NCBI GenBank assembly: GCA_020466095.1
Contig: CM035806.1
Location: 15,888,724 to 15,952,723 of the forward strand
DNA length: 64,000 nucleotides
Source: Chlorops oryzae
Taxonomy: Eukaryota > Arthropoda > Insecta > Diptera > Chloropidae
Direction of reading: 5' to 3'
Part shown: positions 11,831-25,400 of the stretch, piece after piece
Position numbering within the stretch: the stretch's first letter is position 1
How the letters are laid out: every line of letters starts with the position of its first letter
The notes under the pieces: generated by a model
Told to the model about the DNA's origin: nothing
Seen by the model: only the letters and a program-made list of their open reading frames with translations
The model's database searches: none
Made by a program: the position numbers and the translations under genes

Positions 11831-14800
11831 CCGACCAGTGTTATCGAGACAATTTGGAACACACATATATAACACATCAATATGCAACAGTTGCAAAAGG
11901 GTTAATCAAGCGAATTGGGTAAATCGAAAGAGAAATTTTCCAACCAAATTGAATGAAATGAATTAAAATTGCGTTTTAAGAGATTAAAGACCAAAAAATT
12001 TATGAAGTTATACAATTTCCCAGCGAAGAAGATTAAGATGCATTGAAAGTTGAAGGTTGAAGCAGCGATGGGTTAAGTCCGGTATTTAGAACTCACATTG
12101 AGAACAAGAAGAAAATAGCTCGGGCACACTGGTACAATCAGCAATAATAATACGAAATCATCAATTTATATACGGATATGTAAGTATGTATGTACATGCT
12201 TGGCTTGGCTGAACTTGGCTTTTGAAATTGTTAATGATTTTGGAGCATTACTCGAGGGTTTTCAAAATGGGGTTAAATGCGTGCTTTTAACAAATATTTC
12301 AATTTTCGAAAGCAGCAAAGAGAATGGTTAAAAAAAGGGCTAAAAATGAATTTGAAAGAATTTTCCGTTCATAAAAACCGCTTACCCATTTATATAGATA
12401 TATATTTGTTTTTTTTTTTTTTTTTTAGTTGATATTCTTGGATATCATAATAGAGTAATGAATGCATCCACCGATTTGGCTATGATGGACATCTCTTAGT
12501 TCTCGGTTGTGTGGTATTTTGTATTTTATTTGAAATTTTTTTTTTTTTTTTTTGGTGTTCGGATGAATTTCGATAGAATTTCTTATGAGCTAATATGCTG
12601 GTTTGCTTTTTTCTTCATGATTCAAGGTAACTATTGCGCGTTCTTTTTATTTTTTTTTTTAGTTTTTCATTATGATTTCTTTCTCTCTCTCTCTTTTTCT
12701 TGCATTCTTTCAGTGTATGTGACTTATAATATTTACGATGGAAAATTAGAAGTCCTTTATGCGTTTAGCATAGTTTACATATTAGCGTTAGAAAGACAAA
12801 ATATATGTATATTAATTTAGAATGATTTAACATAGAGTTTGGTTAGAATTATTTATATTGATTTAGAATGATGAAAGAGATTATGGGAGAATGGGGATAA
12901 AATGTGTAAAAGATCACACAGAAGAGAATGAAAATTGCATGAAGCTGAATATTCAGCGAATAATTTATATACGCATAATAAAGTCCGACATTTTCTGTCA
13001 AATTTTCGATTTATCTTTTATATATTCCAATGAAAATTATTTAAGGCCCAAGAAAATGAAAACACAATTTTGAACTTCAAAAGCAAGCAAAGCTATTGGG
13101 GGGGAAAAAACAACTAAAAACGAAGAGGATATTCTAATAGGTAACGGCCTGATTTCCAATTGCGCAGAAATTGCTGCAAATATTGAAAACATATAATCAT
13201 ATGAAATCAGTTCTAATCAACTGCGTATATTTTCCTACAGACGTACGAGTTCGTGAAGCGGGAATCCCAATAGCGCAGGAGCTGCGTAACGTCCCAGCGG
13301 AAAATTATCTCCTGCATGACAATGTCATCAGTGATGTCATCGATGACATATAGGTGACATTGTCACACATGACACTTTGGGGGACATGTCATCGTGGAGC
13401 GACCCAAGTAGCAAAATAGGTGGAAAATTGGTAAATTCTTACCTATATTAGGTCAGAATATTTACTTGACCTAACCTAAATAGGTCGAAAATACGTCGAT
13501 TCGACGTCGAGTCGACGTAAGTGGGGAATAGATTGGAAGTCGATTGGCGGTAATAATAGGTCATAATAGGGCATTTCGACTTCAAAGTCAGGGCGAAAAG
13601 AAGTCCGTTTACCTAATATTAGTCGAAAAGAAGTCGCAATGACCAATTTTCGACCTAATTGGACTTATGAGTAAAACGAAAGAGAACGTAAAAGGAAACG
13701 AAAAAAGTGAGAGAGAGAGTAACAGAGAAAGATATAAATACATAATATCTTACTCAGTCATTCGTATTACTCGAAAGCAGAAATGAACGAGAGATTTTCT
13801 TCTTCGTGTGTCTTAAGAAATAAATAATAAATAAAATATGGACTTCATTAAAAATTATTTTGCGCTTAATAAGTCCCAAAAACATATGCCCGCTGAGATT
13901 TTTCGTGAAAGTGTTCCTTCTACTTCTTCATTTTTAAGGGGCTTTCTCATTGATGGAAATTAAATAAATATTGCTTGAAAAAAATTGTTTTTCTTAAAGA
14001 AAAAACATATGCAGAAGAATAATTCTCAATTTGCCATTCGAAAAACATGGCGGAGCTCGACCTATTTTGACCTAATTCGACTTTAAAGTCAAACCGACTA
14101 TGAAGTCCGAAAATCAAGTCCGCTCGACTTTGAAGTCGAAGCATGCAACAAAATAAGTCAACTTTTGACCCTATTTCGCCCTATAAGTCAAACGGACTTT
14201 AAAGTCGAATTTTAGTCAAAAAATTGGTCTGTTTGCCTTGAAAAATTACCTAATTTGGAATTCAAAGTTAAGTCAATTTTAAGTCACTCAATAGGGAATT
14301 TTTTACCTATTTTCGACCAAAAATCGACTTGGAAGTCGAAGCGACTTTGAAGTCATGAAATAGGTAGAATAGAGGTAATTTGGACCTTCGAAACGGACTT
14401 TTAAGTTAGGTCATATTTAAGGCCGGAAAATAGGTCAGAAATAGGGTATTTTCAACCAAAATAGGTCGATTCGACTTGCTGCTGGTCGAATCGCTCTATT
14501 TTGCTGCTTGGGGATGCAGTTCACGTGCTTTAATCTCATTGGCTACTGAAATTTAAAAAAGGTTTTAGCGTCAGTTGAACGTTAGCATGAAGTGGCGTAG
14601 ATGATGAGTGCTCGACTCGGAATCTGAAGATCGCGGGTTCGATCCATGGATGAGGCGAACAAAAATTGTTCAAATTAGATTTTTTTTAACTGCAAAATAT
14701 CCAAAGAGAGTGCAAAGAAGAGAAGTTATCAAACTGGTTTCTATAAATTTGACATTTAGAGAGAAAAGCGAGCAATGTGCTGCTCTCAAATGCTTTTTTC

Positions 14801-17800
14801 GCCATCGCACCCCCTAGCATGACAATGTCACCGGTGAATTCACTGTCCAACTCCTGAACAAATGTCATACAAAGTGTCATATGAATTGTCATGCATACCG
14901 GATCCAAAGTCACCGTGACTTCATCGATGATGTCAGCGGGACATTTGCCGCTGGGGTGAATTCCTGCAAATATTCAACATACCCAAACATGTGACACCAG
15001 TTGCAATCAGCTTCCTGCATTCGCACACGCAAGCATAATTTCGAAAAATTGAAGCTGTAATTCCAATTATGCGTGAGCTGCTGAACGTGAATTCGTGCAA
15101 ATACTCAACACATGCAAACATATGGAACCGGTTCCATTCAAGTGCGTGCGTGCTCACGCAGCGTGAAATTTTCGAAAAAATTCAATATCTCACGCAACGT
15201 GAAATTATGACAGCAGCGTATATGTTATGTATGTATGTATGTTGGAGTGGCTGCCACTTAGGCCGTTAACCGGCCCATTGTGATACCACGAGAGGTTTTC
15301 CTCAGTTTGTGTGAGTGTATGTCTTCTCTTGAAGTGTGCCCATAACATGCGATTTTTAAAAAAACCAGTGCTAGGCGTGGAACGTTAGACTCCGATTCGC
15401 CTGTGCCGGGAATCGAACCTCGGACCCCGAGATCAAGAGCATAGAGCACGCATCTCCTACGCTATCCCAGAGCCACACAGCAGCGTATAACAGTTGAAAA
15501 AAAGGTATATAAGAGTGTTGTAGAAACGATTGAGTACTTTTTTAAGGTACTTGGTACTTCGAGAGCATACTATTCTTGCATAATCAAGTAATATGCATTA
15601 AATTTTATGTTTCTTTTAAGCGTCGATGTCTATATTTCTGATTTCTATAAATTATTTGTTAAGTAAAAGGGAAAATTACATTCCGCTCATAGAAAACAAG
15701 ACGAATACAAGAGTACCTACGCAAAAATGTATTGAGTCAAGTTCAGATCCAAAACCGCAGCAATGACATGCTCACGCACACGCTCAATTGGAAGTTGCCT
15801 TTTTGCCACGCACGTCCTGTAGCGTGAAATCTCCTGCAGCAACTCCTGCGCAATTGAAAATCAGGCATAAATGAAAATTTTGAACTGGAATCTAACTCGT
15901 GGGAACTACTTTAAAAAAATAATTTGCCAGTTCTTAAGAAAAATGCTAATAATTAAAGATCGTTTTTTCAGACTTATTAAAATTAGAATTCGATTTTTTG
16001 TTTCTTTGTTTTAGAGTATACTTAAAAAACGAACAATATTACTTTTAGAGAAAATAAAGGAAAAATCATGATAAAAAAAAAAAAAAAATGTTTAAGAATC
16101 TGTTTATGGCTGATGATTGACAAAAAATAAATCTTGTTCTGTGAGTACCGGAAATGAAGCTCTTTTTTCATTATTATTATTATTTTTTTTAAATTAGATT
16201 GTAAGCCAGTACATGAGAGAGAGTATTAAAAGAATTGATATTAAGAGACAGTCACCGGGGAGAAAAAGAAAAAAAAAAATAGAAAATAAAAATTAGTTGC
16301 TTATAGAATATTTTTTTCGGTGTATTAAGGGATTTTTTTTTTTTTGTTTTTTTAATATATTTAATTTAAATTAAAATAAAAATTAATAAATTGGTTTTTG
16401 TTTTGCATATAAATGGGAAAGTTGGTACTTACAGCTCCATTGAGAGTACTGTAGGGTTGGGACACGCTTGCGGTGCTCTTATATGACATTGTTTGTGACA
16501 AATAAGATGACAATCACGACATTCATAGCCCTGCTTTCCAGGCCTTCGCGGTATAGATTTCATACAGATCGAACATTGCAAGCCACTTCTGAAAAATTTA
16601 GAGAAATTTTTGAGTAAGGTTTCAGGTTTAATTATGTATGTACTTATATTCAGCGAAGCCGCTCATGAGTGGACATAAATTTTCTAAGGATTTAATTTAA
16701 AAAAAAAAATTTTTTTATTTTCTTTTTGAGAAAGACTTCATAGACTTTAGCCCGCCTTTGGGGTAGTTTCCATTATGTCCATTTATGAGGGTGTTTCAAT
16801 TTTTTCCTTTTTCCCCTTTTTTGATTAAATTCAAAAAAAAAAAAAGCTTTGACGACGTAGTGATATCACATACCCGCTTAAATGCTTGGCAATAAATGTA
16901 TGATCATTGAAAATATGTAATTTAGTGCCTTTACGACGCCACTTTGGCCGCTGTGCTATAGCCAGCGGTACAATGAAATGCCTAAAATAATTGAAAAACA
17001 ATAAAAAATTAATTAATGGAGAATCAATTATTTTCGAATTTCATTGAAATACGCACCTCTTTATACCATTCTCGATGGTTTCAAGTACTAATGTTGAAGC
17101 TTCGTGCACATACGTTTTGTTGCTAGCTGATGAGAAACCTGAGATTGCTGACGATTCTGAAATTGAGGAACGTCTTGAGTTATCTAAGGTATTACCGCCC
17201 AGTCGGCGACCTGATTTTTTTATTTTTATTTAATTTAATTTTTATTTATTATTTTATTTAATTTTTTTTTGTATTATTTTATTTTATTTTATTTAATTTT
17301 TTTTATTATTTTATTTTATTATTTTTTATTTTTAATATTTTTGATTTGTTGAATTTTTGTTTTATGTTGAAATTTTTACATAAATAAATGTGCGAATATT
17401 TGAGTTAAACATAAACAACGTTGCATTAAAAGAGAGAAAGAAAACATTTGCCCGAACATAGAAAATTATTCGTTTGTATGAACCCAATAGGACCGATGTT
17501 TATAAGTAGGTGTGTCGTCCGTTGAAAAATCAATTCAATTATATGAAAATAAAAGTTGAAAAAGAAAAGAAAATTAAATTAATATTGCAATTTGAAAAAT
17601 GAAAAAAATTTATATTTAAATAAATATTGAAATTAAATTATCCAAAGACCATTACCAAGCGTTTAAATCACAAACCAAAACCAGTTGAATACAAGAAAAA
17701 ATTTTGTTTTGTTTTTGTTTTGTTTTAATGTCAAGTGTTTAAATGGTGATTTGGTGATTGTGAATCGAGTTTACAGTTAGAATCATACATACATATGTTA

Positions 17801-19378
17801 TTAGTAAGGACAGCATTACGATAAAAAAAAAAATCATTGTTGTTTTTTTTATTATTATTATTATTGTTTTTGTTTTTTTTTTTGTTTTTTTTTTTGTTAG
17901 GTTAACCACGATGAAACCAGAAAGACAGAGGAAAAGACAGAAAAAATATGAAGGTTTACTGGGGTAGAACAGTTAGTAGACTTTAAAGATTGGGCAGAAG
18001 CAATGGTAAGAATTGATAAAGTTTTATAGAAAAAATTTCTACACTAATGAGTCAAGCGAATACTTTTGATTTCAGATTTAATTGCTGAGTGAATAGCGCG
18101 TGCACTACTGAAGGACTTCAACTAAAGTGACCAAATTTTTTCCGCTAAGAGATGGATCTTTAGAAAATAAAAAAAAAAAAAGGTCATCGCCAAAGTTTTT
18201 TCACCGAAAATTCGGATTTCAATGCAAAAAATTTCGTTTCGCGGCCATTTCGTTTCAGGATATCCAATAAAGACTGATTTACAATAAAGCGTAAATTCGC
18301 GCAATTATTCAACACATGCAACCGCACGGACCCAGTTAGAATCAACTGCATGGATGCGGATTTTCGCATTTGACGCTCTTAATCATATGCTTTTGAAATT
18401 ATTAAGTTGGGATCACAATCTGTGCCGCTTTTTATCAGGCCAGATTGGCAAAATTTTCAAAAATTTCCACACTCACTGTTGAGGCACACATTAACGCCGC
18501 ATATTGTCAAAAATATAACGGGGTACAATAAATTTTGGACCAAAATCGTTCAAGACGATCAAACTTGTCAGCATTGATTGCGGCAAAAATCGGTGCACTG
18601 CGCAGAAGTGGCAGGATCGCCAAAATCAATAAAATTGTTGAAAATTATTGGAAGCACCTATCGTTTTATTTTTTTTTTTGCAATTAGTTTCGTCAATCAC
18701 AACTTGTTTTCGCAACATAGTTAATTGCAATTAAAATTTTAAGTCCTCGTTTACATGGGTAAATTTGCTATTTGTAATATTTTTATTTGAATTTAAGGCA
18801 GTCGTATAAACGTAGTACTGGTCACTTTAGCCTTAATGTTAAAGATATTGGGTCATTGCCACAGGGAAACTGGAAGCTTTCTACAGATTCTAGGAAGTTT
18901 TGAACATGCTTTCAAAAAAAAAAAAAATTAACAGATACTGGTGGTTCTGTGCCTATTGAATGGCAATAATTTTTCAAAAACTATTCAACATTTTTTTTTT
19001 ACTATGAAAATTTTTTTGCCACCTTTTTTTTACCATGTATGTACTTATGCATACATATATATATCGGACCAGAAAGCACCGTAAATTTGAGTATGAAATG
19101 TTGATGAAATTTCAGAGGAAGTTCCGAAAGGTCTGGCACAGTAAAGTCTAGACCATCCGACCGTCGCGTGAGTCGAAGGTGGCCCAGGTCTATATATACA
19201 TATATACATAGATATTTTAGTAAATTAAATAAATTTCTTTCATTAATGCTGGTTAGTTGCCTCCCATTTAGCTCACTAATTGAAGCGGTTAGCGGATTTT
19301 GATTGAACTAAACAGGAATTTTGCGAATCGCAATGAAAACTTGAGAAGCAAAGAAAATCTCCCAATATACATATGTAC

Positions 19379-19409
<31 letters not shown>

Positions 19410-22400
19410 ATATATATTATATAATTATATATCATATCAATATAGATTAGCATTGAGAATAGCGCTCATATGGTGGTAATGGAAATTGGAAAGCGTCGGT
19501 GCAATTCATGGTGATGGTGGGAGGTGTAGGGTAATTACCAAGTGAATTGGTTTTAGACAATACAGCACGATCGACAGATAATGAACGTGAATCACCGTTA
19601 AGGGTTCCAGTTGGGGTAGTACCGTTATTGTTGTTGTATGACGACGACGACGATGGAGATGCCATTGCATTGCGATCAGCCGATTGTGTACGTGGTTTGG
19701 AACGACTTAGACGCTTTTTTAAAGTGCCAAAGAAATTACGTTTCTTACTCCGGCCACGTTGATCCAAATTCGGGTCGGTCGTCTCTCCTTGCACCGTATT
19801 CTGTAGACCATTGCGCTGTAGACTATTCGTATTGCTATATGAGCCGTTCGTTGCTGATGTTGCTGTTGCATTACCATTTAGAGTATAATTATTGTGATGC
19901 GGTGATGAGGCAGCATTGGGACGTCCAAACTAAAGGAAAATAGAACGAAAAAAACGAAATTTTTTTTCCAATATTTTTGCTATTGCAATCGTTTGAATAA
20001 TAAGTAGGTAGATATAAATAGTTTGCTGTGCTGCATTTTAGAAATTAGTGCGAAAACAAAAAAAAGGAATTTAATGGAGAAAATAATGGAGGTTGGGGGG
20101 GTAGAAAATCCTCATGCCCAATTCACTCACCTCAGCTTCTGATGGTTCATCAAGTGCGCTGGCATTACCTGATGTTGCCAATGAGTCATGGATCTCATTG
20201 GTTGGGTACGAGTCAGTGGGACTTGCCGTTAAATCGGTTTCTGTTGATAATTGTTGTTGAATTTTATCCATTTCGGCTGTCGTTGCATGATGATGATCTC
20301 CGTAGCTACTTGTTGTGGTTGTTATTGTTGTTGTTTCACTATGACTATTGTGAGCGTATGCATCATTTTCAAAAGCATTGCTAACGCCTGCATTGAAATC
20401 AGCTGGCGATTCTTTCACTTCGATCTGTCCCTCTTTATTCAACTCAACCTGAATATATATGATGATTCAGGGTGTTTGGTGGTTTTGGTTTTTTTTTTTT
20501 TTTGGTTTTTTTGGTTCGAAGGAGTTTGAAGTTGTTTGTGTGAGTTGGTGGTTTGTTCGAACGAATTTAATGCGATTGTTATTAAAGCGGCAGCGGAGAG
20601 GTTAGATCAAATGAGATATATGCCAAAAAGAACAAAAGAACAGAGAACAAAACATATTAAGGACTATATATTTTACGAAACATTTTGTTTAGAGATTCAT
20701 CAGTTCAGTCACTTCCTTCAACATGCATGAATGGGCGTGGAATGAAGAAAGTGAAACGCTCAATGTAATAAGTTTTTGTTGTATTTTTTTTTTTTTTTTT
20801 TTGTTTGTACAGCAAAAAAAGCTCTAAATAAAAAAGGAAATATGTAAATTGAAAATTACCTTATATGCATTCGGATCATAGGAGCTCTAGGAATAGGTGT
20901 AATTTATATGAACAAATGGTGATTTAAATATCGAACAACGTGCGATAACGAAACGTTTTTTAATTGTTTTTTTTGTTTTAGGTACATGAAAAAGTTGAGG
21001 AAAAAACGGTTTTAAATTATAATTTTGTATTGAAAAATTTGTGAATAGTAAAAAAGCCAACGCAAAATATGTATATGAAAAATGCATTGAAATAATTCTT
21101 GATTTGATGCAGAAAACACAATTTTTATTTTACATACGGCGAAGAGTAGAAATAACTTTAATGAAAAATCATTGAATGTTTTATTTATGTGTGCTCTTCT
21201 TGGAAATTTTAAAATTTTCAAACAATTTCAAATTTAGTCTTTAGAGTTTTTCAAAGAATTTCATATAAAATATGTAACAGGTTGGCTGATAAGTCCCCGG
21301 TCTGACACATAGATGGTGTCGCTAGTATTAAATGCATATTATTTTTATATAGTGGCAACCTTCAAATGATTCGTGTCAAAATTTGACGTCTGTAAGTCAA
21401 TTAGTTTGTGAGATAGAGCGTCTTTTGTGAAGCAACTTTTGTTATTGTGAAAAAAATGGAAAAACAAAACATTTCGTGTTTTGATAAAATACTGTTTTCT
21501 GAAGGGAAAAAATACAGTGGAAGCAAAAACTTGGCTTGATAATGAGTTTCCGGACTCTGCCCCAGGAAAATCAACAATAATTGATTGGTATGCAAAATTC
21601 AAGCGTGGTGAAATGAGCACGGAGGACGGTGAACGCAGTGGACGCCCGAAAGGGGTGGTTACCGACGAAAACATCAAAAAAATTCACAAAATGATTTTGA
21701 ATGACCGTAAAATGAAGTTGATCGAGATAGCAGAGGCCTTAAAGATATCAAAGGAACGTGTTGGTCATATCATTCATCAATATTTGGATATGAAAAAGCT
21801 CTGTGCAAAATGGGTGCCGCGCGAGCTCACATTTGACCAAAAACAACAACGTGTTGATGATTCTGAGCGGTGTTTGCAGCTGTTAACTCGCAATACACCC
21901 GAGTTTTTGCGTCGATATGTGACAATGGATGAAACATGGCTCTATCACTACACTCCTGAGTCCAATCGACAGTCGGCTGAGTGGACAGCGATCGGTGAAC
22001 CGTCTCCGAAGCGTGGAAAGACTCAAAAGTCCACTGGCAAAGTAATGGCCTCTGTTTTTTGGGATGGGCATGGAATATTTTTTATCGATTATCTTGAGAA
22101 GGGAAAAACCATCAACAGTGACTATTATATGTCGTTATTGGAGCGTTTGAAGGTCGAAATCGCGGCAAAACGGCCCCATATGAAGAAGAAAAAAGTGTTG
22201 TTCCACCAAGACAACGCACCGTGCCACAAGTCATTGAGAACGATGGCAAAAATTCATGAATTAGGCTTCGAATTGCTTCCCCACCCACCGTATTCTCCAG
22301 ATCTGGCCCCCAGCGACTTTTTCTTGTTCTCAGACCTCAAAAGGATGCTCGCAGGGAAAAAATTTGGCTGCAATGAAGAGGTGATCGCCGAAACTGAGGC

Positions 22401-25400
22401 CTATTTTGAGGCAAAACCGAAGGAGTACTACCAAAATGGTATCAAAAAATTGGAAGGTCGTTATAATCGTTGTATCGCTCTTGAAGGGAACTATGTTGAA
22501 TAATAAAAACGAATTTTGACAAAAAAATGTGTTTTTCTTTGTTAGACCGGGGACTTATCAGCCAACCTGTTATGTATAATGAATGCGTGACAGAAGTCAT
22601 AAACTTGGTTCAAACTTTCATGAAGGTGCTTCCCCTCGTGGAAAGTAAAGCGCTTTTAATAAGTATTTTACAATCGCTTGCCTAGTGTGGTTGATTAAAA
22701 AGCACTTTCAGCCAGCAAAATTCTTCTTGATAGAAAGATTTTCAGCATGAAAACTTGATCTTCTGCAAGTTAAAGCGCTTTACTTGCCAATTGGGGAAGC
22801 ACCTTATGGATCGCATTTGAAAGTTTGAACCTTCAAAAAGTTGAAACTAAGGCGAAGACCAGATATACAGGGGTTATTCTGTTGTAATCACTTTTAAAAA
22901 TCGATTTATTTCGATAGTAAAAGCTATTGAGAATATGTATTATATGTATGAAAAAAAAAAATCAAACTGAAATTCGTTGTATTAAAAAAGTTACAGCTCA
23001 ATATCGACGACGCGGCCTAAGTGACTTCTTCGGCTTTTAAACCTTTAATAGCACGTTTATGTATCTCGAAACGTCATTTTCTGGCACGGTCAACATCCTA
23101 CAGACCAAACTATCCAACCGATTGCTTTGAAACTTGAATAAATTCTTCCACTTATTAGTGTTTCTCGCAGGTACCAGAATTACATTTTTTCAAAATTTTA
23201 AACTAATTTTTTTAAACGATTTAAAAACAATCTCGATTTTTCACACTTTTTTCACAGTCCGCCATTTTTTTCCTTTTTTTTATTAATGAAATTTCATAAT
23301 TCTGGTTTCCACGATAACGACGATTTTACACATCTACTTTGTTTGAGTATGACCGCTTTGGAAAGACCTTCCTTATGCCTCTCATGAGCAGGCAGAAAGT
23401 GAAAGTGTTCAAAAAAGTTTTGGTTTTGCGTTTTGCTTTTGCTTTTACATTTTAGTTCAATCCTGAAAATATGCTACTTTTTGATAAAAAATAAAACCAA
23501 ACGCTATTCTTTGAACACAGCACCTTTTCCCTGTTCAATGACTACCAAGAGAAGTAATTCCTATTGACAGTGCCTGGGATACTTCAAGTGATACATCGCT
23601 TGGTAGAGGACTTTTCCATATTTGCAACTGGGTGACTGAATCCTTGAAAACTCATGAGTAGGGCTCGGATTTTGATGACTTTCAAAAATTTAAAGCATAC
23701 TTTATGGCGCCAAAATTTTTTTTCCAACATTTTGCGAATAAGTTTGGCGAAGTTGAACTTCAAACCGCTTTTCTAACATAAAAAAAATGTATATTCAAGT
23801 TAAAAATCGATTTGAATTTTAGCTTTATGTGAGTTGACCAAAATTTTTACTCCATAAAGTATGCATTAAATTTAAAAGAGTCAACAAAATCCGAGCCCTG
23901 CTGATTAGGTATGGTGGTTTTAGCCAGTACGTGCCTGGCACACCGATCGGAGACGTATTGGTACATGAAGAATTTTGTCAAAGAAAAAAAAAAGCCCATA
24001 AAATTTTATCAATTATCCAATGAAAAAGAACGCTATTGTTATACTCAACTCCAAAGGTATACATATATCTCTGTATATACCAGAGACATGAACCGGGTGG
24101 AAAATTTTCCCGGTTCGGTTCGGCAGTTCGAACCGTGTTGGAATTTTTGGATTGGTTCGTCAAACCGGTTTTTCTACTTCTTTGAACCGGGGTTTCGGTT
24201 CGGGAATTTCTCAAAATGAAAAATTTTTTTAACACGTGTTCCCACTTCTAATTCATTTTTTTTTTACCATTTAGGGATAAAATTTGCACAATAAAAAGTT
24301 AGTGATGGTTACCTAACTCATATTAAAGATGGTATCGATACTAATTTCATAAGAATATCGACTTAGATTTTTTTATTTTTTGGCCTATGGGAGCGACCAC
24401 TGTGCATGGTTGCAAGCAAAAATGAAACCCTGAACCTTTACAAAAAGGGGTTCGGTTTTCGGGTCGGTTCAAAAATTTTTGAAAAGCTTTGGTTCGGTTA
24501 ATTGTTCGGTTCATCAGCAGATAAAAGCGGTTTTCCGGTTCAAGACCGGTTCACGTCCCTGGTATATGCATATCATATATTACTATATATGTCACTCTCA
24601 TGGATTTTGGGCGGGACATTTCGCGCCAGTTAGAAAGAGATGTTACTCGGCAGGCAAAAAAAGAGCGAGAGAGAAATACTTTTGGTGAGTACCTAAGTGA
24701 AAAATTCTCATTTTGGTGGGTACCCAAGACTGTGGTGGGTACCCAAGACCGTGTTGAAAAGAGCCAAAATAGAAACGGCTCCTGAGTGACATATATAGTT
24801 ATATATGATGCATATGTATGTATAACAGTTTTGCGGATCTTGAGGAAACTAGAACCAAACCCTGAAGGTATAGCAAGAATATAATATCGAATGAAGAAAA
24901 ATTTTATATGATTGTGAAAATCAAGACCGGTTCGCATTCTTCAAGGCACGTCTTCTCAAAATAGTTTTTCTTATAGACATAATTTAACATCATTTTATAT
25001 ACATACACGCATAAAAGGAAAATAGATATTTTTGTGCGAATTTTAAATTTGATCGAAATATACAAAGAAAGGTTCCAAATCAAAGCACCCAAAAAAAAAA
25101 AAACAAAAATAGGTAATTGATAAAACTTGGTGAAAAAACTATGGCTATGTAGTCGTTTTGGAATGTACATTGCTAGATTTTCTGCATCCATATTTTGTTT
25201 GTGTTCTTTTCCAATGTATTCTTTTGTTAAAAAAAAGAAGAAAAAAGCTTACTTTCGATTCAACTTACTCTTTGAACGGAGTGTATTATAACTGTGCTCT
25301 TATTAGGTTGACCATTGGCGGCCAGTGCGCCGCCTTGTAGTGCCCGAACGGCAGCATCTGCTAAATCTGAACCATTCTTCATGTGCTCATTGATGACGGG

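Larger units (their letters stand above)
13140..15200 (+). repeat. Host minisatellite-like units (GAATTC-TGCAAATA-TTCAACA)
   Basis: Units resembling GTGAATTCNTGCAAATACTC AACACATGCAAACATATG...CGTGAGCTGCTGAAC recur at 13160-13290, 14956-15060 and 15085-15200. A distant copy lies at 18290-18380. The 13293-14955 element interrupts the array. Confidence 0.5.

Noticed and set aside
19547..19943. Plus-strand ORFs opposite exon 10
   Set aside because: They are shadows of the Asn/Ser-rich minus-strand exon with matching splice sites.
21481..22503. Mariner transposase as a complete ORF starting at 21481
   Set aside because: The codon at 21481 is TTG; the natural ATG at 21456 is out of frame by one base, so the gene is treated as frameshifted.
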